The notes beneath the pieces were generated by a model. It saw only the letters and a program-made list of their open reading frames with translations, was not told the DNA's origin and did not search any database. The position numbers were made by a program, and so were the translations under genes. This document shows positions 7,458 through 16,372 of a DNA stretch of 64,000 nt, in pieces; within the stretch, counting starts at the first letter, position 1, and each line of letters starts with the position of its first letter. Source of the DNA: Saprospiraceae bacterium (lineage in GTDB: Bacteria > Bacteroidota > Bacteroidia > Chitinophagales > Saprospiraceae); the NCBI GenBank assembly GCA_958295895.1, contig CATQHI010000007.1, positions 62,001 through 126,000 on the forward strand, written 5' to 3'.

Positions 7458-8714
7458 ATGGACAATACCCGTCCCTCCCGCTCCGGCAAAGGCCGCAGCA
7501 ATGCTAATTCCAATAACAAAAAGAAATCGTACGGCCGTAACAGCGGCGGCGGTGGTAAGCGCGACCGGCGCGGCAGCGGCGGTGGCCGTTCCAACCACAA
7601 CTACATCCCGTTACCGGCCGAGATGATGGTGCACCAGGGCGTCCCCCTCAAAACCGTAGCGTACCACGCCGAGACCAAGTTCCCCGATTGGAAGATTAAC
7701 GCCAAGCTCAAGAGCGCCATCAAGGCCGCCGGCTGGGTCTACCCCACCGAGATCCAGGAAAAAACCTTCGAGGACATCGCCGCCATGAAGGACGTGATGG
7801 GCATCGCCACCACCGGTACCGGCAAGACGGGCGCCTTCCTCATCCCACTGATCGACGCCCTGCTTGAGAGCGACAAGCCCTTTCAGACCCTGGTACTGGC
7901 CCCCACCCGCGAGCTAGCCCTCCAGATCGAGCAGGAGTTCCGCACCCTCACCCTGGGCATGAAGTACAACGCCATCACCCTGATCGGTGGACGCAACATC
8001 AACACCGACATCGTCAACCTGAAGAAGCGCAGCTACCACCTCGTTGTAGCCACCCCCGGCCGCCTCAAGGACCTGTACCAGCAGGGAAAGATCGACCTGC
8101 AGGAAGCCTCCGTACTGGTGCTTGATGAGTTCGACCGGATGCTCGACATGGGCTTTCAGAAGGATGTCACCTACCTGGCCGACAAGATCGGCGAGCGCGA
8201 CCAGACGCTGCTCTTCTCCGCCACCCTCGATAAGAGTCAGCAGAAACTCATCGACCACTTCCTCACCGACCCGGTCACCGTCAAGGTCAGCAGTGGGGAG
8301 GCCTCGGCCGAGCACATCAACCAGACCGTCAAGTTCGTCGACCCCGACGATAAGTTCGACACCCTCATCGACATGCTTAAGGAGCCCGAGATGAAGCGCG
8401 TACTCATCTTCGCCGAGACCAAGCACCGCGTCAAGAAGGTCACCAAGAAGCTCAACCAGGCCGGCATCTCCGCCGATGAAATTCACGGGAATAAGAGTCA
8501 GAACTACCGCCAGAAGGCGCTTGGTGCCTTCAAGCAGGGCAAGATCAAGGCCCTCTGTGCCACCGACGTTGCCGCCCGCGGTCTCGACATCGACGACATC
8601 ACCCACGTGATCAACTTCGAGGCGCCTACGGATTACGACACCTACATCCACCGCGTAGGCCGTACGGGCCGTGCCGGTAAGGGAGGTGAGGCCATTACGC
8701 TCTACGACAAGTAG
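7458..8714 (+). CDS. DEAD-box ATP-dependent RNA helicase (RhlE-like)
   Basis: The 418-residue product unwinds RNA duplexes using ATP. Motifs in order: Q-motif region GWVYPTEIQ with Gln100, motif I ATTGTGKT (117-124), PTREL (149-153), TPGR (199-202), motif II DEFD (223-226) in place of DEAD, SAT (254-256), ARGLDID (about 374) and HRVGRTGRAG (about 397). The first 45 residues are a Gly/Arg/Lys/Asn-rich tail likely to bind RNA; such tails are more often C-terminal. The long leader is compatible with post-transcriptional or cold-type regulation, but no specific element was identified. Confidence 0.93.
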   Translation: MDNTRPSRSGKGRSNANSNNKKKSYGRNSGGGGKRDRRGSGGGRSNHNYIPLPAEMMVHQGVPLKTVAYHAETKFPDWKINAKLKSAIKAAGWVYPTEIQEKTFEDIAAMKDVMGIATTGTGKTGAFLIPLIDALLESDKPFQTLVLAPTRELALQIEQEFRTLTLGMKYNAITLIGGRNINTDIVNLKKRSYHLVVATPGRLKDLYQQGKIDLQEASVLVLDEFDRMLDMGFQKDVTYLADKIGERDQTLLFSATLDKSQQKLIDHFLTDPVTVKVSSGEASAEHINQTVKFVDPDDKFDTLIDMLKEPEMKRVLIFAETKHRVKKVTKKLNQAGISADEIHGNKSQNYRQKALGAFKQGKIKALCATDVAARGLDIDDITHVINFEAPTDYDTYIHRVGRTGRAGKGGEAITLYDK

Positions 8715-8734
8715 ATTAATTAAGAGGAGCTGAT

Positions 8735-9283
8735 TCAGATCCGGTCTTTATACGTCTTAATGACCGCCTCTTTCAGCTCCTCTTTATCCATCGTACTCCG
8801 CCCCTCCACATCAAGCTCCTGGGCACGGTCCATGATCTCTTCCTTTGTCAGTCCCTTCCCCTCGCTGAGCGCCCCGATCTCCACCAGCGTCCGCTGCACG
8901 ATGTCGGGGTAGTCAGCGAACTGCTTACCCTCATTGTCTTTCTGCTCCTTGGTCTGATTAGCCTTTTTGCGACCGTCTTCGGTCAGCAGCGCCCAGGCAT
9001 CGCGGGGCAGGTAGCGGGCCATGCCCTTAGCGCCGTCTGCTTCGGCCTTGCCGTCACTGGTCTGCCAGTCGTTTTCGGTCCACTTTTCGAGGCTTTTAGC
9101 GCCTTCATCCTTATCCCCCTTGTAGCCACCGCCCTGCTTCTCGTATTCCTTTACGAGCATTTGGCTCTTGCGGGCACTCCACTGTCCGGGCTTTCCGCCC
9201 TTGTCGGAGTCCATAAGCTCGTCTTTGATCTTGCGGCGTAGGTCGGGTTTGGTGTACTTTTCTTCGTAGTCGTCGTTGGCCAT
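8735..9283 (-). CDS. DUF5872 domain protein
   Basis: The 182-residue hydrophilic product has no signal peptide. Residues about 10-75 match DUF5872 as remembered: TKPDLRRKIKDELMDSDKGG, KPGQWSARKSQMLVKEYEKQ and SLEKWTENDWQT. The C-terminal part (EEIMDRAQELDVEGRSTMDKEEL) resembles a Rho-N/SAP-like helix-extended-loop-helix fold that could bind nucleic acid. The cellular role of the family is not established. It converges on the helicase gene, with 20 bp between the two stops. Confidence 0.75.
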   Translation of the reverse strand: MANDDYEEKYTKPDLRRKIKDELMDSDKGGKPGQWSARKSQMLVKEYEKQGGGYKGDKDEGAKSLEKWTENDWQTSDGKAEADGAKGMARYLPRDAWALLTEDGRKKANQTKEQKDNEGKQFADYPDIVQRTLVEIGALSEGKGLTKEEIMDRAQELDVEGRSTMDKEELKEAVIKTYKDRI

Positions 9284-9345
9284 GGGTAGGGTGGGTTTGT
9301 TGGTGCAACTGCCGGGCCTTCCTTGGGGTTCAAGTATCTTCCCGT

Positions 9346-10137
9346 GTGCAGTTTACTACGATCCTCCCACGCAGCCGCAGCGCCTGGAAATGTTACGGAT
9401 GCTTCTACCTCTTGACCTGTTCCGTGTATTATTTAGCTACTTGGTACGCCTACGGTGGTCTTCATCCCGGACATCCTCCCCTACTCAACCTGGAAGAATT
9501 TTGCGCTTCCGCCGGGCTCAAGTTCCTGGTCTTTTTCGTGGTCTCCCTCGGCATCTTCTTCGCCTGGGAGCGCTTCGCTCGGGGGATCTCTCGTTTACAG
9601 ATTATTGTTCTTCAGCTTGTAGCCCTAGTTGTGTTCGTGCTGGTCGCCGACCTGCTTCAGGACAACCTACTTGCCATCCGGGGCTGGGTCTATTTTTTCG
9701 GTGGACGTCTCGACATTTTCAACCACCTGCTGGCCGGCGGCTTTTACACCCTCCAACTCAATTTTCTGCTGCTGCTTTACCATCGGGGGGCGGGGCCGCA
9801 GGTGCAAACACCTTCTCTCCCCAAAGCCTACCTACTGACTACCAAAGGGACGGTTGAGGTACCCCTCACCACTGCCGAGATAGATTATCTAAAGGCAGCG
9901 GGTAACTATACTGAGGTGTACCGCGCGGGGGAGCGCTTCCTACTCGGATACGGTATCGGGCCGGCCTCCACTAAATTACCGGACGATTTCTTACGTATTC
10001 ATCGCTCTTACCTAGTTAACCTAGCAGCGGTGTACCAGATCCGGCGTGAGGGACGACGACACCTCGTCGTGCTGCGCGACGGAAGTGAACTCCCCGTCGG
10101 TAGGACTTACCTACCGGTACTGCGATCGCTGCGGTAG
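9346..10137 (+). CDS. membrane-anchored LytTR-domain transcriptional regulator
   Basis: A GTG start gives 263 residues. Four hydrophobic segments occupy about residues 14-160 (for example LKFLVFFVVSLGIFFAWERF and LQIIVLQLVALVVFVLVADL). They are followed by a linker encoded by an exact copy of the dispersed motif (GAGPQVQTPS) and a LytTR DNA-binding domain at about 170-263. The domain shows TAEIDYLKAAGNYTEVY, FLRIHRSYLVNL and LPVGRTYLPVLR, its signature strands and helix. It has no receiver domain, so signal input is probably through the membrane part. It precedes a MORN/PD40 secreted protein gene on the same strand. Confidence 0.85.
   Translation: MQFTTILPRSRSAWKCYGCFYLLTCSVYYLATWYAYGGLHPGHPPLLNLEEFCASAGLKFLVFFVVSLGIFFAWERFARGISRLQIIVLQLVALVVFVLVADLLQDNLLAIRGWVYFFGGRLDIFNHLLAGGFYTLQLNFLLLLYHRGAGPQVQTPSLPKAYLLTTKGTVEVPLTTAEIDYLKAAGNYTEVYRAGERFLLGYGIGPASTKLPDDFLRIHRSYLVNLAAVYQIRREGRRHLVVLRDGSELPVGRTYLPVLRSLR
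9789..9807 (+). repeat. dispersed GC motif, exact consensus copy
   Basis: GGCGGGGCCGCAGGTGCAA, 19 of 19. It lies in the linker between the membrane part and DNA-binding domain of the LytTR regulator, in the same reading frame as the bL27 copy (AGPQVQ). Confidence 0.8.
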
Positions 10138-10235
10138 CCAGAGTGATTCTCCGCCTTTCGTACCGTTCGTCAGTCGAATGCACCGTTCGTCACGGGGGAG
10201 TTGGGAAAGTCGGGGCGATACCCGTGTTTCGTGAC

Positions 10236-11357
10236 ATGAGTACTTGCACCTGCGTTCCCCGCCCCCTTCTTGTTTTAGTCTTTGTCCTGCTGTGCCTCGT
10301 GTGTCTTGGTCAACGACGTGAGGTGCGGGAGTACTACGCTGATGGTAGACCCAAGCCGTACCGTGGGGAGGTTGCCGGCCTGGCCGAGGGAGAATGGCTG
10401 GAGTGGTATCCAAACGGAACGCTTCGTTACCGGGCGGGTTGGCGAGCGGGAAAGGGCTACGGATTATGGGAATATTTTTATCCCGACGGCCAACTGCGCT
10501 CCGAGACGGTCTACATTGACGATCTACCCACGGGGATCGAACGGGCGTACCACCCAAGTGGAGTGCTCGCTCGGGAAACGGTATACCTAGAAGGCAGGCG
10601 ACACGGCACCGTAAGGACCTATGACCCCACGGGGGTAGAACTTACCCGTCAGTTGTATCTCGGCGATACCATCGTCCTGAATGAACCGCGTTTATTCGCG
10701 CCGGGGGTGATCTCTAAGCCGGAAACGGAGGAGTATGCGGTGGCCTTCAGTCCGGATGGCCAGACCCTTTACCTCACCCGCCGCGAACAGCAGGGCGTAC
10801 CCCAAAAGATCTACCGAAGCGAGTGGGATGGAGACGTCTGGTCAGAGCCGGTCGTCGAAGCGTTCTCAACGGATACGGACGAGGGAGCCAATCTGAGTAA
10901 GGATGGTGAGTGGCTCTACTTTGCGAGTTACCGTCCGCTACCCGGTCGGCCACCCCGACGGGAGCAGGACATGAACCTGTGGCGGGTGGCACGGTCTAGC
11001 AACGGCTGGGGGGAGCCGGAGCCGCTCGGTCCTTCAATCAACCGGGTAATGGCCGAAACGGACGACTGGCCCATCAGTTACGAGGCCGGCCCCTCTTTAG
11101 ATCCACGGGGGAACCTGTATTACTGGAGCGGTCTGGACACTACCCAGGGTGCCGATGTACTGTACGCTCCGCTGCTAGCTGATGGTAGTCATGGCACACC
11201 CTACTCCTTATCGAGCATCAACACGGTTGGGAACGAAGCTGGCGTGAGCTTTTCTGCAGATGGGCGCTACTTCTACTTCTCGCGTTCCGGTCCGGACGGG
11301 ACAGGGGCAGATATCTACTATATGGAAACTGCGTATCTATCCGTTCCACCGAAGTAA
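10236..11357 (+). CDS. secreted MORN-repeat / PD40 beta-propeller protein
   Basis: I place the start at the ATG giving MSTCTCVPRPLLVLVFVLLC, a signal peptide ending at CLGQ. Upstream in-frame codons would bury it. Residues about 30-140 contain YwqK/MORN-type repeats (GEWLEWYPNGTLRYRAGW, GYGLWEYFYPDGQLRSETVY, IERAYHPSGVLARETVY). The second half has WD40-like PD40 blades (VAFSPDGQTLYLTR, ANLSKDGEWLYFAS, VSFSADGRYFYFSR). Such proteins are usually periplasmic or outer-membrane associated; no OmpA domain is present. The function is unknown. The signal-peptide DNA carries a reverse copy of the dispersed GC motif. Confidence 0.75.
   Translation: MSTCTCVPRPLLVLVFVLLCLVCLGQRREVREYYADGRPKPYRGEVAGLAEGEWLEWYPNGTLRYRAGWRAGKGYGLWEYFYPDGQLRSETVYIDDLPTGIERAYHPSGVLARETVYLEGRRHGTVRTYDPTGVELTRQLYLGDTIVLNEPRLFAPGVISKPETEEYAVAFSPDGQTLYLTRREQQGVPQKIYRSEWDGDVWSEPVVEAFSTDTDEGANLSKDGEWLYFASYRPLPGRPPRREQDMNLWRVARSSNGWGEPEPLGPSINRVMAETDDWPISYEAGPSLDPRGNLYYWSGLDTTQGADVLYAPLLADGSHGTPYSLSSINTVGNEAGVSFSADGRYFYFSRSGPDGTGADIYYMETAYLSVPPK
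10244..10263 (-). repeat. dispersed GC motif, copy with one inserted base
   Basis: The minus strand reads GGCGGGGAACGCAGGTGCAA. It lies within the first codons of the MORN/PD40 protein and yields CTCVP in its signal peptide. Confidence 0.7.
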
Positions 11358-11400
11358 TCCGGTTAACTTCCCAGCCTCGATTTTGCCCATCAACTAGCTC

Positions 11401-11419
11401 TTGCACCGGCGGCCCCGCC
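11401..11419 (-). repeat. dispersed GC motif, 18 of 19
   Basis: The minus strand reads GGCGGGGCCGCCGGTGCAA. It lies in the 70-bp gap between the stops of the convergent MORN/PD40 and TerC genes. Confidence 0.75.
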
Positions 11420-11427
11420 CGCCTGCC

Positions 11428-12285
11428 CTACTCCATTCGCGCGTACTCCGCCTTACTGGCCGCTTCCTGGGCGTAGGTATTGAGTTTGACCTGATGGCCC
11501 GTGCCCTTGGGCCGGATGCGCATGTTGAGAAACTCAACCAGCAGCGAGAAGGCGATAGCAAAGTAGAGATAGCCCTTCGGTACCGTACCGATCTCACTGT
11601 CGAATACCTCTAGGTGGCCAAGGTGAGCGCCCTCAACAATGAGCATGAAGCCGATGAGGATAAGAAAGGCCAGGCCCAGCATCTGAATGGTGGGGTTGCG
11701 GTTGACGAAATTGCCGACCGGTACGGCGAAGGCCATCATGATACCGACCGAGACGATGACGGCAATGATCATGATCAGTAGGGCTCCGTAGAGCCCGTTG
11801 GTCATGCCAACGGCGGTGAGGATGGAGTCGAAGCTGAAGACGATGTTGATGATGGTAATCTGAATGATAACGGACTGCAAGGAGGCTCCTACAGTCGGCT
11901 CGCCGGGGTCGCCCTCTACGTGCTCGTCGCCCTCCAGCTTGTGGTGAATCTCGGAGGTCGATTTATAGAGCAGAAAGATGCCGCCGGCGAAGAGGATCAG
12001 GCTCTGCCCGCTGAAGCCGCCGCTAGCCCAGCCCCAGTCGAACTCGAAGAGGGGCTCTTCCAGGGAGATAAGCCAGGAGACGCCAAACAGCAGGGCGATG
12101 CGCAGCACCATGGCTAGGACAAGGCCGATGTTGGTGGCCTTCTTGCGATCGGCCTCCGACTTCAGTTTACCGGAGGCAATGGAGATGAAGATGATGTTGT
12201 CGATACCCAGTACGATCTCCAGGAACGTCAGGGTGAGAAGGGACAGCCAGACGGCACCGCTACCAAAATCGGGGATATCAAACAT
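11428..12285 (-). CDS. TerC-family integral membrane protein
   Basis: The start MFDIPDFGSGAVWLSLLTL gives 285 residues. Longer in-frame starts overlap the divergent gene and add low-complexity sequence. Membrane segments are spread along the length, with the TerC hallmarks LTFLEIVLGIDNIIFIS (acidic residues in the first helix) and IINIVFSFDSILTAVGM (the paired helix). Family members are linked to metal-ion efflux, manganese handling and tellurite resistance; the substrate cannot be told from sequence. Only 40 bp separate it from the divergent DUF6495 start. Confidence 0.88.
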   Translation of the reverse strand: MFDIPDFGSGAVWLSLLTLTFLEIVLGIDNIIFISIASGKLKSEADRKKATNIGLVLAMVLRIALLFGVSWLISLEEPLFEFDWGWASGGFSGQSLILFAGGIFLLYKSTSEIHHKLEGDEHVEGDPGEPTVGASLQSVIIQITIINIVFSFDSILTAVGMTNGLYGALLIMIIAVIVSVGIMMAFAVPVGNFVNRNPTIQMLGLAFLILIGFMLIVEGAHLGHLEVFDSEIGTVPKGYLYFAIAFSLLVEFLNMRIRPKGTGHQVKLNTYAQEAASKAEYARME

Positions 12286-12325
12286 ACTGGCAAAACTACC
12301 CCCCGGAGCATTTGTTTGTGCGGCC

Positions 12326-12814
12326 ATGAAGGAAACGAAGTTCCGCCGCCTGCGCCGCGATGAGCTGGAGGAGGTCACCCCGCAGTTTGTCAAGTTTCTG
12401 AGCGTAAACGGCATCGACGCCCAGAGCTGGGTCAGGATCAAGGAGGACGATCCGCGCCGTGCCGATGGGCTCATCCTGCAGTTCAGTCAGATCGTTTTCG
12501 CCGGGGTGATTGAAAAGATCGAGTACCTCGTGCAGCGCAAACCCCACGACCTACGGAGCTACCGCTGCGGATCGGACAAGATTGAGATGCGTGGCCTGCT
12601 AATTAGTGGAAATACCTCGGTCGACCTGACCGATGCAAGCCTTGCCCCCCGCCAAATCTTCGAGCAGCTCCGGGCGGACGGTGCTACCCCTAAACTCTAC
12701 ACCGCCGAGCGTGCTTACCTACCCATCGGCCGCGATCAGGATATCTTTCTACGTATGGAAGAGGGTGCGTTGATCGACAACGGCGAGCTGTTCCGTATCC
12801 TGGATGGCGTCTAA
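12326..12814 (+). CDS. DUF6495 family protein
   Basis: The 162-residue product begins MKETKFRRLRRDELEEVTPQ, giving the characteristic N-terminus of this small Bacteroidota family. It continues with FVKFLSVNGIDAQSWVRIKE and FSQIVFAGVIEKIEYLVQR. No signal peptide or catalytic motif is visible. Function is unknown. The open frame extends much further upstream, but that part is antisense to terC. The two starts face each other across 40 bp, so the genes may share regulation. Confidence 0.8.
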   Translation: MKETKFRRLRRDELEEVTPQFVKFLSVNGIDAQSWVRIKEDDPRRADGLILQFSQIVFAGVIEKIEYLVQRKPHDLRSYRCGSDKIEMRGLLISGNTSVDLTDASLAPRQIFEQLRADGATPKLYTAERAYLPIGRDQDIFLRMEEGALIDNGELFRILDGV

Positions 12815-12890
12815 ATCCTATTCTTTCGCGCCGACCAACCGAATAGCTTTACTTTAGCCCTACACCCCCGACGCTAACGCCCCGCCGCTC

Positions 12891-15278
12891 ATGCTGCTAC
12901 GCTTTCTCCCCTTCCTCTGCCTGTTGCTCTGCTCCTGCGACCAGCAACCCGCCCAGGATACCATGCCCAATACGGTGATGGCCGATAGCCCCAGCAGCAA
13001 TACGGAGCTAGCTATCTATAAGGACTCCACCCAGTCGGTCACCGACCGTATCGCCGACCTGATCGGTCGTATGACCACGGAGGAAAAGGTAGCCCAGGTG
13101 ACGGCGGTGTGGGCCGATAAGCATAAGATGGAGGATGAAGAGTTAAACTTCGACTCCAGCAAGGCCCAGGCCGTAATGCCCCACGGCATCGGTCACGTGA
13201 CGCGCCCGAGTGAGCTGACGGGGGGTGGAGACCCGGGCCGGACCGGCGAACAGGAAATCGCTTACGTCAACGCCATCCAGAAGTGGCTGGTCGAGAACAC
13301 CCGGCTGGGCATCCCCGCCCTGATGCACGAGGAGAGCCTGCACGGACTGGCGGCAAAGGACGCCACGAGCTGGGGGCAACCTATCTCCGTAGCCGCTACC
13401 TTCAATCGGGAGCTTACCCGGCGACTTTACGCTACGGCCGCCCGGCAGACGGCTAGCCGTGGAGCTCACGTGGTGCTTACACCGGTAGTCGACGTAGCCC
13501 GCGATCCCCGCTGGGGCCGGGTGGAAGAAACACTGGGCGAAGACCCCTACCTCGCCGCCCAGATCGGACTGCAGGCCGTGCTGGGTTTTCAGGGCGACGA
13601 CGAGAAGTGGGACGAGGGCGAGGTCTTCGCCACACTAAAGCACATGGCCGGCCACGGGGAGCCCGAGGGGGGCAATAATATCGGTCCGGCCCACATCAGC
13701 GAGCGTACCCTGCGCGAGGTCTTTCTCTACCCCTTCCGCTACATCGTCGACAACGGCAAAGTGCGCAACATCATGGCCAGCTACAACGAGGTCAATGGCG
13801 TACCGAGCCACGCCAACGGCTGGATGCTCAACGACGTACTGCGCGGCGAATGGGGCTACGAGGGCGCCGTCGTATCGGACTACTTTGCCGTAAAGGAACT
13901 GCACACCCGCCACGCCGTAGCGGCTACTCTGAAGGAGGCCGCCATCCGGGCCATCAGTAGTGGCGTCGACATTGAGCTACCCGACCGCGAGGCCTTTCCC
14001 TACCTGGTCGAGGCCGTCAATCAGGGCGAGCTCGACGAAGCTATTCTGGACCGCGCCGTAGGTCGCATCCTAAGACAAAAATTCGACCGCGGGCTCTTCG
14101 AAAATCCCTACACCGAACCGGGTACCGCCCTTTCCAACACCCCTACGGACGATGCACTGGTGCGGGAAGCGGGGAGCGAAGGCATGATTTTGCTCCAGAA
14201 CGACGGTATACTTCCCCTTACAGCTAAGAACCTCACCATCGCCGTAGTCGGCCCCAATGCGGATAAGGTGCTGCTGGGTGGTTATAGCGATCAGCCGCAG
14301 CATTTCATTACGCTGCGCCAGGGACTGGAAGCCTACGCCGAGGCAAACGATGTCACCGTGATCTATTCCGAGGGCACCCGCCTGACCGAGCCCGGCAGCT
14401 GGTACAAGGACACCGTAATTGCCGTCAGCGCCGAGGACGACCGCGCCCGCATCCAGCAGGCCATAAAGGACGTAGCGGAAGCCGACGTGATCATCCTGGC
14501 CGTCGGGGGCAACGAGCTTACCAGCCGCGAGGCCTGGGCCGAGTCGCACCTGGGCGACCGCCCCAGCCTGGAACTGATGGGCACCCAGAACGAGCTCATC
14601 GACGCCATGGCCACCCTCGGTAAGCCGATGATCGGACTGGTCTTCGGCGGCCGGCCTCTAAATATCAGTAACCTAGTAGAAAAGTCCGACGCGGTATTTC
14701 AGTGCTTTTACCTCGGACAGGAAACCGGCCACAGCGTAGCCGATGTACTCTTTGGTGATGTGAACCCCAGCGGCAAGCTGCCCATCAGCATCCCTCGGTC
14801 CGCCGGCCACATTCCGGCCTACTACAACTATAAGCCTACTGCCCGCCGGGGCTACCTCTTTGAAAATGTCAATGCGCTCTACTCCTTCGGCTACGGCCTG
14901 AGCTACACCGACTTCGAGATCGGCGTACCGGAGCTGGCCAGTGTGCAAATCCCTGCCGATGGCTCCACCACGGTCAGCGTACAGGTGACAAACACCGGTG
15001 ACCGGCCGGGCAAGGAGGTCGTCCAGCTCTACATCCGCGACGAATACAGCACCGTCACCCGTCCGGTCAAGGAGCTCAGGGGCTTCGAAAAAGTCTACCT
15101 AACCCCCGGCGAAACCAAAACGGTCACCTTCGAACTCGGCCCCGAGCAGCTAAAATACCTCAACCAGGAGATGAACTACGCCGTAGAGCCCGGCACCTTT
15201 CAAATCATGATCGGCAACAGCAGCCGCACCGAAGACCTCCGGCAGGTGACCCTTACGGTAGTGGGGCAGGCAAAATAG
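12891..15278 (+). CDS. glycoside hydrolase family 3 beta-glucosidase-like lipoprotein
   Basis: The 795-residue product has a lipoprotein signal with lipobox LLCSC. The family 3 (alpha/beta)8 domain includes GIPALMHEESLHG, the LKHMAGHGEPEGG segment and the nucleophile region GAVVSDYFAV, where the Asp of SDY is the expected nucleophile. The alpha/beta sandwich domain follows (GMILLQNDGILPL, AVVGPNADKVLLGGYS), then a fibronectin III-like end (TNTGDRPGKEVVQLYI). The order matches BglX/xylosidase-type enzymes. The lipidated form suggests periplasmic or surface action on beta-glucosides or xylosides. It stands alone, with no polysaccharide-utilisation partner alongside. Confidence 0.92.
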   Translation: MLLRFLPFLCLLLCSCDQQPAQDTMPNTVMADSPSSNTELAIYKDSTQSVTDRIADLIGRMTTEEKVAQVTAVWADKHKMEDEELNFDSSKAQAVMPHGIGHVTRPSELTGGGDPGRTGEQEIAYVNAIQKWLVENTRLGIPALMHEESLHGLAAKDATSWGQPISVAATFNRELTRRLYATAARQTASRGAHVVLTPVVDVARDPRWGRVEETLGEDPYLAAQIGLQAVLGFQGDDEKWDEGEVFATLKHMAGHGEPEGGNNIGPAHISERTLREVFLYPFRYIVDNGKVRNIMASYNEVNGVPSHANGWMLNDVLRGEWGYEGAVVSDYFAVKELHTRHAVAATLKEAAIRAISSGVDIELPDREAFPYLVEAVNQGELDEAILDRAVGRILRQKFDRGLFENPYTEPGTALSNTPTDDALVREAGSEGMILLQNDGILPLTAKNLTIAVVGPNADKVLLGGYSDQPQHFITLRQGLEAYAEANDVTVIYSEGTRLTEPGSWYKDTVIAVSAEDDRARIQQAIKDVAEADVIILAVGGNELTSREAWAESHLGDRPSLELMGTQNELIDAMATLGKPMIGLVFGGRPLNISNLVEKSDAVFQCFYLGQETGHSVADVLFGDVNPSGKLPISIPRSAGHIPAYYNYKPTARRGYLFENVNALYSFGYGLSYTDFEIGVPELASVQIPADGSTTVSVQVTNTGDRPGKEVVQLYIRDEYSTVTRPVKELRGFEKVYLTPGETKTVTFELGPEQLKYLNQEMNYAVEPGTFQIMIGNSSRTEDLRQVTLTVVGQAK

Positions 15279-15300
15279 CGCAGCTTACGCGCCGGATAGT

Positions 15301-15333
15301 AAAAAACCCAGCCCAACCGGGGGTCGGACTGGG
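15301..15333 (-). terminator. intrinsic terminator, leftward
   Basis: CCCAG/CTGGG encloses an imperfect GC stem, with six A on the left that become a T-run on the minus strand. It probably ends the transcript of the S24 gene; it also sits just past the GH3 stop, where it lacks a T-run for rightward transcription. Confidence 0.6.
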
Positions 15334-15449
15334 CGGCAAAACAAAAAACAGCAGGATAGGTCGTAACCGACAAAGCGGTGACCCGGCGCGTTGGACCGGA
15401 CCACCGCCTGAAGGGGATCGTGTATGTCGGGCGCGAGGCCCAGTGGTGA

Positions 15450-16181
15450 CTAAAGCTCGCTGATGCGCCGCTGCACTTCGTACAGGCGGGTATTCTTGTC
15501 CACCTCCTCGGTCCAGGGATCGTGCTCGAGGTAGTTGGCCGAGATGAGCTTCAGGGAGTGTACGCGGCCCTTCTTGTCCTTGACGGGCTGTACGTACTTC
15601 ACCCAGAGGCTACCCTTGGAGCGGACGGCGTAGATTTTGTTTTCCTTGATCTCGTGCACTCCGGCAATCTGGCGGCAGATGATTACGTCACCGTCGTTGA
15701 TCACCGGCTCCATGGAGTTGCCGTTAATGGGAAAGGCCACGTAGCCGTCACCAAACAGGTCGGGCAGACTGAAGAACTGCTGCTCCTCCTTGATGAAGCT
15801 GTCGGCATCCACGCTGGCACCGGCGAAGGCCTCGGTGGAAGTGAACAGGATGTTCTGCTTTACATCCTCGCCGTCGGCATCAGAGGCACTGGGCAGCTCC
15901 ATACCGAAGGGGGTACCGTTTCCTTCCAGCAGGTAGGAGGTATTGACACCGTACTCACTGCACACCCGGCGGGCCTGCTCGTAATTGATGCAGCGCTTGT
16001 CCTCTGCGTTGAGGTAAGCGCGGATGATGTGGCCGTAGGAGCGGTTGTTGAGGATGCGCTTGGCAAAGTCACCAAGTCCACGCCCGTTGCGGTCGTTCTT
16101 GATGATCTCCCCGCGGTCTTCCAGAATTTGGAACACCTCGATGAACCGGTCATTGAGATCGCGGCGGTCAGTGGTAATCAT
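15450..16181 (-). CDS. S24-type LexA/CI-like transcriptional regulator
   Basis: The 243-residue product has an N-terminal helical DNA-binding region with a CI/Xre-like helix-turn-helix (LNAEDKRCINYEQARRVCSE and VNTSYLLEGNGTP at about 57-92). A linker leads to a signal-peptidase-like S24 domain. NGNSMEP gives the catalytic Ser156, and Lys195 in SLWVKYV is the likely general base. No clear Ala-Gly or Cys-Gly self-cleavage bond was identified in the linker. No phage genes adjoin, so it is probably a resident stress or SOS-type regulator. The upstream 130 bp are AT-rich and contain a repeated GAAATTC (about 16247 and 16279), a possible operator. Confidence 0.78.
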   Translation of the reverse strand: MITTDRRDLNDRFIEVFQILEDRGEIIKNDRNGRGLGDFAKRILNNRSYGHIIRAYLNAEDKRCINYEQARRVCSEYGVNTSYLLEGNGTPFGMELPSASDADGEDVKQNILFTSTEAFAGASVDADSFIKEEQQFFSLPDLFGDGYVAFPINGNSMEPVINDGDVIICRQIAGVHEIKENKIYAVRSKGSLWVKYVQPVKDKKGRVHSLKLISANYLEHDPWTEEVDKNTRLYEVQRRISEL

Positions 16182-16310
16182 GTCGTAGTATCAGTTTATT
16201 CAGCAACAAATTAAAACATTTTCAAACAGCCACGCAAGTTTTCAACGGAAATTCTTAAATAAAACCGGGTTTTTTGCTGAAATTCGGGTGTTTTTGTTTG
16301 GAAATGTACG

Positions 16311-16372
16311 ATGCTGCCTCCGGCTGCGCTGGCAAAGGTCACGTCGCAACTACAAGTTGCGCGGCACAGCAT
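16311..16372. repeat. cruciform element with outer stem and two inner hairpins
   Basis: ATGCTG (16311-16316) pairs with CAGCAT (16367-16372). Inside are a GCTGCCTCCGGCTGC-type hairpin and CGCAACTACAAGTTGCG. The last hairpin contains the stop codon (minus strand) of the enoyl-CoA hydratase-family gene, so its final residues are encoded by the repeat. Confidence 0.7.

Noticed and set aside
7914-8651. Open frame of 245 codons antisense to the DEAD-box helicase
   Set aside because: Low-complexity Val/Asp/Leu/Gly product mirroring a high-GC coding strand; the helicase on the other strand has all its motifs.
9276-9857. Alternative 193-codon frame overlapping the LytTR gene
   Set aside because: Arg/Pro/Ser-rich product with no domain; the LytTR frame has membrane helices and a complete DNA-binding domain.
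15450-16181. Prophage suspected from the CI/LexA-like regulator
   Set aside because: No integrase, portal, terminase or other phage gene within 15 kb on either side.
15522-16214. Open frame of 230 codons antisense to the S24 regulator
   Set aside because: Repetitive Val/Leu/Asp composition and complete overlap with a gene whose catalytic residues are visible.
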